Source of the DNA: Candidatus Parcubacteria bacterium
Lineage (GTDB): Bacteria > Patescibacteriota > Minisyncoccia > 2-02-FULL-40-12 > GWA2-44-9
Assembly: GCA_019662005.1 (NCBI GenBank)
Contig: JAIFWG010000013.1
Coordinates: 1-11,575, forward strand
Length of the DNA stretch: 11,575 bases
Direction of reading: 5' to 3'
A model generated the notes under the pieces. It had not been told where the DNA came from, searched no databases, and saw nothing but the letters and a program-made list of their open reading frames with translations. A program made the translations under genes and the position numbers. This document shows positions 7,355 through 11,575 of this stretch, one piece after another; within the stretch, counting starts at the first letter, position 1, and every line of letters begins with the position of its first letter.

Positions 7355-7618
7355 CTACGGAGCGAAGATATCGCGCTTTCCGGTTATGCCTGGATTCACT
7401 GGAATTTCCCCGTTAATACCAAGCGCACGATAGGTAGGATTATCTAAGATGGAAAAGTCTATTACCATATTTTGGAATGATTTAAGGTTGTCAGCATTGC
7501 TTATTGGGGCCGCGGGTATAGTTATTTCTTCAGTGACATTGCTGTAATATAAATACCCTAACGCTAATCCAGCGATAACAATAAGAAGGGTGTAGAGTTT
7601 TGTATTTGCGCTATTCAT
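7355..7618 (-). CDS. Small single-pass membrane protein in the PilP position
   Basis: An 87-residue protein with one N-terminal membrane segment (about 8-25, LYTLLIVIAGLALGYLYY) and a short extracytoplasmic tail. There is no lipobox cysteine, so it is not a standard PilP lipoprotein. The tail ends in GKRDIFAP, which resembles the 'R(D/N)PF' element of PilP and of small T4P proteins in the same position in Patescibacteria. It lies between pilO and pilB. Its ATG overlaps the pilO TAA by one base (TAATG), so its product should be made with PilO. A likely role is as a partner of the PilN/PilO periplasm-side ring that is kept although there is no PilQ to contact. The function is inference from place and shape; the family is not firmly recognised. 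Confidence 0.75.
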   Translation of the reverse strand: MNSANTKLYTLLIVIAGLALGYLYYSNVTEEITIPAAPISNADNLKSFQNMVIDFSILDNPTYRALGINGEIPVNPGITGKRDIFAP

Positions 7619-8148
7619 TAGTTGTGTAAAAAATAAGCATTAGCTTTGATACGGAATCCTATTAAAGAGATAGAATCGCCAGTGGGATTTGCGTCCAATG
7701 AGATTACATCAAGCAGCCGGATATTCTTTTCTAAGGATTCTAAGAATGATTTAAATGCCGGGTAGCTGCCCACAAGACCCATATCGACTGGTTGTGTGCT
7801 ATATGCTGCCTGCTCATCAGTTTTTTGATCTGCTAATACTAAGCTTGTTAATTGGAGTCCATTCTTAACAGCAATATCTTGAATGGCTGAAACAAGTTCT
7901 GCTGGGCTCTTAGAGGAAGGTATTACATAAGAAAGTTTTTGAATATCGCTAGCTCTTTCTTGATATTGCTGGGTTAACTTGCTGATGTTATCAATAATGG
8001 CTGTTCTGTTTTGAAGAATAGTCGCACGTTCTTCATTGGCAGCTTTGAGACTCTTAATATCGTCGTATGCAGGCATAGCAAATACCCAGAAGATTATTCC
8101 AGCTGCCGCAATTAACACCGCTCCTATGTAATTTCTTGAGGGATTCAT
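7618..8148 (-). CDS. pilO: Type IV pilus alignment protein PilO
   Basis: A 176-residue bitopic protein: a short cytoplasmic start, one membrane helix (about 7-25), a coiled-coil stretch (about 30-72), then a ferredoxin-like domain. The segment GSYPAFKSFLESLEKNIRLLDV (127-148) is the PilO signature 'G.Y..f..Fl..lE...R...v' and supports the name well. PilO pairs with PilN through these coiled coils and aligns the platform with the fibre. The ATG overlaps the pilN TGA by four bases (ATGA), so the two partners are translationally coupled. Length is slightly short for the family but intact. Confidence 0.88.
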   Translation of the reverse strand: MNPSRNYIGAVLIAAAGIIFWVFAMPAYDDIKSLKAANEERATILQNRTAIIDNISKLTQQYQERASDIQKLSYVIPSSKSPAELVSAIQDIAVKNGLQLTSLVLADQKTDEQAAYSTQPVDMGLVGSYPAFKSFLESLEKNIRLLDVISLDANPTGDSISLIGFRIKANAYFLHN

Positions 8149-8702
8149 TTTGCTTTAAGGAATTCTGTTGGATTAAATTGAATTCTGGCGCTAAAATCTA
8201 GTTTTCCATTTGTTAATACCGTCACTCCTCCAAGACTTACATCTTTAACTGAATTATCAGCCACGAATGCAGCTAGTTGTTTTGCAAGAGTTGGGTAGTC
8301 GTTGGCAGTTGCTCTGAATGCAAAGGTTGCGTCGCTAACATTGCTGGAGATTGATTTAAATTGAACGTTGCTTTGTAAGAGCGACTCTACCTTAGAAAAA
8401 CCTATAGACCAGTATAAGTGGTTTTTAAGCAATTGAGAGATCAGATCTATTTGTCTGTGTAGAGTAAGAAGGTTCTCTTCTCCTTTTTTATTGCGCTGTC
8501 CTTCTAAAGCTGTTAAATCTTGGTCGGCATTAGCCAACTTTTGACTTAGAGAATTTCGATACCAAAAAAGTCCACCTGAAATAAGAGCTATTATAATGCA
8601 AAGAATAACTCCGATTCTAAGCATTCGGTTTTCTCCAGGAATATTTACTTCTATCCTTTTCCTGGTTTCTGGAAGTAGTTGTAGTCCCCCCACATTAGCC
8701 AT
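8145..8702 (-). CDS. pilN: Type IV pilus alignment protein PilN
   Basis: A 185-residue bitopic membrane protein. The cytoplasmic N-terminus holds LQLLPETRKR (7-16), corresponding to the INLLPxR-type motif that inserts into PilM. One membrane helix follows at about 28-48, a coiled-coil region at about 49-95, then a ferredoxin-like domain. It recruits PilM to the membrane and pairs with PilO. The gene follows pilM after a 64-base gap that holds its own promoter, TGGTATAAT, nine bases before the ATG, and overlaps pilO by four bases. No ribosome binding site could fit in so short a leader. Confidence 0.86.
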   Translation of the reverse strand: MANVGGLQLLPETRKRIEVNIPGENRMLRIGVILCIIIALISGGLFWYRNSLSQKLANADQDLTALEGQRNKKGEENLLTLHRQIDLISQLLKNHLYWSIGFSKVESLLQSNVQFKSISSNVSDATFAFRATANDYPTLAKQLAAFVADNSVKDVSLGGVTVLTNGKLDFSARIQFNPTEFLKAK

Positions 8703-8711
8703 ATTAAAATA

Positions 8712-8720
8712 ATTATACCA
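8712..8720 (-). promoter_or_regulatory. Extended -10 promoter for pilN
   Basis: Minus strand TGGTATAAT (extended -10, perfect hexamer at 8717-8712) is followed by nine A/T-only bases and the pilN ATG. The predicted start is two or three bases before the ATG, so the transcript is almost leaderless. The -35 position (TACACC) is poor. This promoter could set pilN-O-(P)-B-T-C expression separately from pilM. Confidence 0.6.
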
Positions 8721-8745
8721 ATTGTTGACGTTATGGTGTAATTGT

Positions 8746-8753
8746 TATCAACA
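8746..8753 (-). promoter_or_regulatory. TGTTGATA octamer upstream of the pilN promoter
   Basis: An identical octamer, in the same orientation and at the same 28-bp spacing to the -10 box, lies before the pilin gene (3271-3278). It lies within GTTGATAAC, itself an imperfect palindrome. It is a candidate shared regulator site; no protein is known for it. Confidence 0.3.
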
Positions 8754-8766
8754 TAAACCTCGTCAT

Positions 8767-9819
8767 CTACACTTCTCTCATTGCTAATCCAGCCGCTACT
8801 GCAAATGTGCTAGCCAATTCACCGATCGCGTTCTCTAAGCCTTTTGGATAAACAACTCTTGCAAATGCGTTACCTATAAACACCTCTCTGCCAATCTTTT
8901 CTTTAAAGTAGCGAAGGAAGTTCGGCATATTTACCATTCCTCCCACTAGCAATATTCTCGATATTTGAACCCCTTTTTCTGTTTCGTAATTTTCTATAGT
9001 CTTTTTTGTTTCAAAAGCCATCATATCTATAAGAGAGCTCATGGCGTCATTTATAATATTTTCGTCTACCTGTTGTAGCCCCATTTTCTTTTTTAATTCC
9101 TCCGCTTTTTCAATATTTACATTCAAAGATTGGGCAATGGTTTTGGTAATTTCAAATCCCCCCACTTCGTAGTTGTGGCTTAAACGTTCGTATCCTTTAT
9201 TTACGATAAGTATGGAAGTGCTCCTACCTCCTATATTAACAATTACAGTCGGGGACAAATCATTTCCTATTAAAGCTCTGGTTAATGCAGAGTTCTCTAG
9301 CTCCAAAGCTTTTAAGTTTAGCCCTGCATTTTTCATAATATTTTGGTACCTAACCGTCTCGCTTCGAGGAACCGCAGCAAGGAAAACTTCTACTGTTGGT
9401 CGAGCTCCCTGGCCCGTCACTCCTATAATAGACCAATCCAACACAACCTCATCCAGAGGGATAGGAACGTATTTGCGAGCTTCAAAAGGCATGGCCTTGG
9501 CTAAATCTTGTTCTGAAAGATACGGCATTTCAATTACTGTTGAGAATGTTGAGAATGAAGGTATGGAGGCCACGGCATCTCGAGCGCTGATTTTTGACTT
9601 CTTGAGCACTTCTTTAATTCCCCAAGCAATTTCGTCGTCAGGTAATTTGAGAATACTTTGATCTCCTTGCGGACCGCCCTTTACATTTGATAAAGCAAAA
9701 AGTCCGTAATTGTCTAATCCAAAACGACCTTCTCTTTTTTCAAGCTCGATAATCTTGATTGAAGCCGTACCAATATCAATACCTAGTTTACTTTTTGATC
9801 CGAAAAGGTTAAAAGCCAT
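8767..9819 (-). CDS. pilM: Type IV pilus actin-like assembly protein PilM
   Basis: A cytoplasmic FtsA/actin-like ATP-binding protein that forms a ring at the pilus base by binding the N-terminus of PilN. From the preferred ATG at 9819 the protein has 350 residues and opens MAFNLFGSKSKLGIDIGTAS, the standard PilM opening with the phosphate-1 loop DIGTASIKIIEL. A second phosphate loop is VNIGGRSTSILIV and the adenosine motif is LLVGGMVNMPNF near the end. The SHS2-type insert lies between them (VPIPLDEVVLDW region). An ATG at 9855 would add twelve residues (starting MVWYTN) and would put the promoter -10 box inside the gene and overlap comF; I therefore reject it. No clear Shine-Dalgarno sequence precedes 9819. 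Confidence 0.93.
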   Translation of the reverse strand: MAFNLFGSKSKLGIDIGTASIKIIELEKREGRFGLDNYGLFALSNVKGGPQGDQSILKLPDDEIAWGIKEVLKKSKISARDAVASIPSFSTFSTVIEMPYLSEQDLAKAMPFEARKYVPIPLDEVVLDWSIIGVTGQGARPTVEVFLAAVPRSETVRYQNIMKNAGLNLKALELENSALTRALIGNDLSPTVIVNIGGRSTSILIVNKGYERLSHNYEVGGFEITKTIAQSLNVNIEKAEELKKKMGLQQVDENIINDAMSSLIDMMAFETKKTIENYETEKGVQISRILLVGGMVNMPNFLRYFKEKIGREVFIGNAFARVVYPKGLENAIGELASTFAVAAGLAMREV

Positions 9820-9849
9820 TTGAGGGAATGATTCAAAATTAGTATACCA
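9820..9849. promoter_or_regulatory. Overlapping divergent promoters for pilM and comF
   Basis: On the plus strand, TTGAGG (9820-9825), a 17-bp spacer and TATACC (9843-9848) lie five bases before the comF ATG. On the minus strand, TGGTATACT (9849-9841) is an extended -10 box pointing at pilM, giving a leader of about 15 bases before its ATG at 9819. The two -10 hexamers share the palindromic TATA at 9843-9846, so one polymerase should exclude the other. Confidence 0.55.
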
Positions 9850-9853
9850 TACC

Positions 9854-10573
9854 ATGTCTGTTACTTATCCCCATCTTCTCTCGTGGCTAGCCGATATTAT
9901 TTTCCCTAAACGCTGTTTGCTGTGCCGAGAATATGTAAATGCTTATGCGTGTACGTCCTGCCTCAATACCATTGATCTAAAAGGCTCCTTTTCTTGTATA
10001 GGGTGCGGCCTTCAAGTTTCTGCAGGCCGCACGTGTCCATTTTGCAAAGAAGAATGCTCTGTCGACCAGTTATTTGCGGCTACAGAATTTAAAAACAAGG
10101 ATATCCAGGCTCTAATCAAAGCTTTTAAATATCAATTTATTTCCGAAGTATCGAGTTCTCTTGTTGTGATAATGGCAAAATATATTAAACAGCTCGCAAG
10201 GAGAGGTTATTTGCCTTTTGGCCAAAGCCCCCTATTGGTTCCTGTGCCCCTTCATTCTTACAGATTAAATTGGCGGGGATTTAATCAATCAGAACTTATT
10301 GCAGAAGAACTGGGGAATCTATATCAACTGCAGACTGAACCAGGCTTGCTTATCCGTTCTGCTCACAAAGCAGCACAAGTAGAGATCGAGTCTCACGAAG
10401 AAAGAAAGAAAAACTCTGAAGGGCAATTTGTTTGTACCCGTGATATTAAAGGACAAGCGATTCTTTTGATTGATGACGTCTGTACATCGGGAGCTACATT
10501 AAATGAGTGTGCTCGAATATTGAAACTAAAGGGCGCCTCCTATGTGGGCGCCCTTGTTATTGCGAAAGGATGA
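9854..10573 (+). CDS. comF: ComF family protein (phosphoribosyltransferase-like, competence-associated)
   Basis: A 239-residue cytoplasmic protein of the ComFC type, needed for natural transformation in the bacteria studied, probably acting on incoming single-stranded DNA. The N-terminal part has eight cysteines in four CxxC pairs (21/24, 33/36, 48/51 and 61/64), a double zinc-ribbon arrangement. The C-terminal part is a type I phosphoribosyltransferase fold: VPVPLHSYRLNWRGFNQSEL (129-148), the ComF hallmark, and the PRPP loop ILLIDDVCTSGATL (203-216). Length is normal. It is the only plus-strand gene here, divergent from pilM with a shared promoter zone, and its stop abuts the stop of the convergent membrane protein gene with no spacer. 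The pairing with pilus genes suggests DNA uptake. Enzymatic activity is not established for the family. Confidence 0.95.
   Translation: MSVTYPHLLSWLADIIFPKRCLLCREYVNAYACTSCLNTIDLKGSFSCIGCGLQVSAGRTCPFCKEECSVDQLFAATEFKNKDIQALIKAFKYQFISEVSSSLVVIMAKYIKQLARRGYLPFGQSPLLVPVPLHSYRLNWRGFNQSELIAEELGNLYQLQTEPGLLIRSAHKAAQVEIESHEERKKNSEGQFVCTRDIKGQAILLIDDVCTSGATLNECARILKLKGASYVGALVIAKG
10529..10555 (-). terminator. Hairpin terminator of the membrane protein gene, inside the comF 3' end
   Basis: Arms AAGGGCGCC (10529-10537) and GGCGCCCTT (10547-10555) make a 9-bp GC-rich stem with a nine-base loop. On the minus strand it lies 18 bases after the stop codon of the gene at 10574-11002 and is followed by TTTAGTTT, a weak T tract. 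It is inside codons of comF (KGASYVGAL region). On the plus strand no T tract follows, so it should not end comF transcripts. The assignment is moderately supported. Confidence 0.5.
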
Positions 10574-11002
10574 TTACTTGGCTCGTCTCTTCTTTATAAC
10601 AGAATTTACGAAGAGTATGCACAAGACTGCTGCCATTGTTAATCCTAGTACTGATGGAAAGGTTGAATTATATTCTTGGGCTGGTGTTGCCGCATGAGCT
10701 ACTCCGTGCCTGATCATCCAGTATTCGTCTAAGATTAGACCCGAACCGATTGCTACGAGGAGTACATATAGGGAGTGAAGTTTCTTGGGACCAAAGAGTG
10801 CTAGTTGGGCACTTATTATAAGAAGGAAGATTCCGTAATCAAAATGGTGCAGTTCCATTCCCAAGAAAACAGGATTTGGATTGTGGAACAAAACCCCTAC
10901 TCGAGTGAATAGGATGGCTCCCACAAGAATGACACAGAAAACTGCAATCCTGTGATGAGTTTCAAACCTTTCTGCTTTGACGATAATCCCCCCTTTTGAC
11001 AT
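10574..11002 (-). CDS. Unrecognised four-helix membrane protein, copy 1
   Basis: A 142-residue integral membrane protein that I cannot assign to a named family. Hydrophobic segments are at about 17-37, 55-71, 77-97 and 117-136. Polar residues are kept at the membrane borders: GMELHHFDYG (48-57), then GSGLILDEYWMIRHG (86-100) and AHAATPAQEYNST (102-114). These blocks are nearly identical in the second copy next door. Paired His (52 and 53), Asp-Glu (92 and 93) and His99 are the sort of residues that could hold a metal or take part in catalysis, but this is only a suggestion. The tail is basic (KKRRAK), so the C-terminus is probably cytoplasmic. It has its own promoter with -10 TATACT six bases before the ATG and lies directly downstream of the tRNA gene. 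An alternative in-frame start further in is unlikely, given that spacing. Confidence 0.8.
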   Translation of the reverse strand: MSKGGIIVKAERFETHHRIAVFCVILVGAILFTRVGVLFHNPNPVFLGMELHHFDYGIFLLIISAQLALFGPKKLHSLYVLLVAIGSGLILDEYWMIRHGVAHAATPAQEYNSTFPSVLGLTMAAVLCILFVNSVIKKRRAK

Positions 11003-11008
11003 ACAAAC

Positions 11009-11017
11009 AGTATATCA
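11009..11017 (-). promoter_or_regulatory. Extended -10 promoter of the membrane protein gene (leaderless)
   Basis: Minus strand TGATATACT, then six bases (GTTTGT), then ATG. The spacing is the same as for pilD and the pilin, placing the transcription start on the initiator A. The element lies 22 bases past the tRNA 3' end, leaving room for the polymerase only over the tRNA sequence itself. Confidence 0.6.
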
Positions 11018-11038
11018 TATGTAGCGATTCGCTTAGTG

Positions 11039-11125
11039 CGGAGAGAGTGGGATTCGAACCCACGAAGCTCTTGCGAGCTTGGCGGTTTAGTAAACCGCTG
11101 CTTTCAACCACTCAGCCATCTCTCC
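11039..11125 (-). tRNA. tRNA-Ser with anticodon ACT
   Basis: An 87-base class II tRNA with a complete cloverleaf on the minus strand. The acceptor stem is GGAGAGA/TCTCTCC with discriminator G. The D stem is GCT/AGC, and the anticodon stem GCGGT/ACCGC encloses the loop TTACTAA. The long variable arm is AAGCTC-GCAA-GAGCTT, and the T arm is GTGGG-TTCGAAT-CCCAC. The long variable arm and discriminator G are serine identity elements. The anticodon lies at 11091-11089 and reads ACT, where the usual bacterial isoacceptor for AGU/AGC is GCT. The 3' CCA is not encoded (the next bases are CAC), so it must be added by the CCA enzyme. No separate promoter is obvious; it may be transcribed with the upstream membrane protein gene. 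Confidence 0.95.
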
Positions 11126-11165
11126 TATTTCAGCCAAGGTTTCATGGGTCGTTTGCGACCACACG

Positions 11166-11178
11166 AGCCATCTCTCCT
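11166..11178 (-). repeat. 13-bp copy of the tRNA-Ser 5' end
   Basis: On the plus strand AGCCATCTCTCCT occurs at 11114-11126 (5' end of the tRNA plus one flanking base) and again at 11166-11178, 52 bases away in direct orientation. On the minus strand the second copy reads GGAGAGATGGCT and is followed by a degenerate D-arm-like stretch and a 5-bp hairpin (GGTCG/CGACC, 11147-11160), then by the true tRNA. It looks like a remnant of a duplicated tRNA start. It sits seven bases or fewer past the stop codon of the second membrane protein copy. Confidence 0.65.
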
Positions 11179-11181
11179 CTT

Positions 11182-11575
11182 CTACTGCTTCTTGTTCCGT
11201 CGGTGTTTAACGATCGAGCCTATAAAGAGAGGCACTAAGATCGCCGCTGAGCATAATAGCATAACTGAAAAGATCGTGGAGTTATATTCTTGGGCTCGGG
11301 TGGCGGCATGTGCCGCGCCATGCCTGATTATCCAATATTCGTCCAAAATAAGGCCGGAACCGATTGCTGTGGCAAAAATATAAAGATCACGAAATTTTTT
11401 GGGGCCGAACAATGAAAGTTGGGCGCTGATTAAGAGAATGAGAATTCCATAATCAAAATGGTGAAGCTCCATGCCCATGAAAGCCGGATTTGGATCATGC
11501 ACAAGAACACCGAGCCTAGTCACGAGAATTGCTCCGACCAGAACAATAGAGAATGCGGCGATCCGATGATTCCCC
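11182..11575 (-). CDS. Unrecognised four-helix membrane protein, copy 2 (5' end off the window)
   Basis: A paralogue of the protein at 10574-11002, about two thirds identical by eye over the shared length. The blocks GMELHHFDYG, GSGLILDEYW-IRHG and AQEYNST are retained. The reading frame has a GTG at 11523, but the in-frame codons before it still match copy 1 (NHRIAAFSIVLVGAIL against HHRIAVFCVILVGAIL), so the gene continues past 11575 and the GTG is not the real start. The C-terminus is basic (KHRRNKKQ). Third codon positions differ widely from copy 1 and look richer in G and C, so the duplication is not recent or one copy came from a relative. Function is unknown. Confidence 0.8.
   Translation of the reverse strand, partial: GNHRIAAFSIVLVGAILVTRLGVLVHDPNPAFMGMELHHFDYGILILLISAQLSLFGPKKFRDLYIFATAIGSGLILDEYWIIRHGAAHAATRAQEYNSTIFSVMLLCSAAILVPLFIGSIVKHRRNKKQ

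Noticed and set aside
9173..9661. A 162-codon plus-strand frame
   Set aside because: Antisense to pilM, which is clearly the real gene; no family resemblance in the frame.
9820..9855. A 12-residue N-terminal extension of PilM from an ATG at 9855
   Set aside because: It would contain the -10 box, overlaps comF, and makes an N-terminus unlike PilM; the ATG at 9819 gives the standard opening.
11023..11033. Short inverted repeat AGCG-ATT-CGCT after the tRNA 3' end as a terminator
   Set aside because: Only four base pairs and no T tract on either strand; too weak to call.
10996..11383. Two plus-strand open frames containing RVGFEPT- and EWDSNPR-like peptides
   Set aside because: They are translations of the antisense strand of the tRNA-Ser gene and of the membrane protein copy 2; this wording is a familiar artefact of tRNA antisense reading.
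1..11575. CRISPR arrays, insertion sequences, integrases, defence or secondary metabolism genes
   Set aside because: No repeated spacer units, transposase motifs or terminal inverted repeats were seen; the window is fully occupied by the genes listed.

Overview
This is a chromosomal stretch that looks like a Patescibacteria (CPR, most likely Parcubacteria/Paceibacteria-type) genome. That inference rests on the compact, overlapping type IV pilus (T4P) gene order pilM-N-O-(small protein)-B-T-C-pilin-pilD-minor pilins, on short pilin leader peptides with GF(T)LxE cleavage sites, on protein wording common in that group (for example AQEGIEVIRNMRD in the PilV-like protein and IYTADSASEW in the PilX-like one), and on the absence from the window of any PilQ secretin or PilP lipoprotein. 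TGA is used as a stop (for example at the fimT-like, pilD and pilN ends) and Trp is TGG, so the standard bacterial code applies, not the Gracilibacteria/Absconditabacteria code 25.

Layout. Bases 1-74 (minus) hold the first 24 codons of NAD-dependent DNA ligase ligA, whose ATG overlaps the stop of the last pilus gene. Bases 74-2671 (minus) are a tightly coupled block: pilD, then four minor pilins (GspH/FimT-, PilV-, PilW- and PilX-like). A strong rho-independent terminator (2691-2723) separates it from the major pilin gene (2727-3230). Bases 3280-9819 (minus) hold pilC, pilT, pilB, a small one-helix membrane protein in the PilP position, pilO, pilN and pilM. comF (9854-10573, plus) is divergent from pilM and shares its promoter. 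Bases 10574-11575 (minus) carry two tandem paralogues of an unrecognised four-helix membrane protein (the second runs off the window) with a class II tRNA-Ser gene between them.

How the genes work together. PilB and PilT are the extension and retraction ATPases. They act on the PilC platform in the membrane, aligned by the PilM/PilN/PilO ring. PilD processes the major pilin and the four minor pilins that prime and cap the fibre. With ComF, and with ligase translated from the end of the same block, the context suggests DNA uptake and recombination, although ComEC and DprA are not in the window.

Notable points. (1) Several genes have a consensus or extended -10 box ending exactly 6 nt before the ATG (pilin, pilD, membrane protein) or 5-9 nt before it (comF, pilN), which predicts leaderless or nearly leaderless mRNAs. 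(2) The tRNA-Ser is a perfect cloverleaf with anticodon ACT, that is A34 in a two-codon box, where GCT is expected. (3) A 13-bp copy of this tRNA's 5' end lies just upstream of it. (4) The octamer TGTTGATA lies at the same 28-bp distance upstream of the -10 boxes of both pilN and the pilin. No intergenic stretch exceeds about 65 bases, so nothing is left as a long gene-free region.
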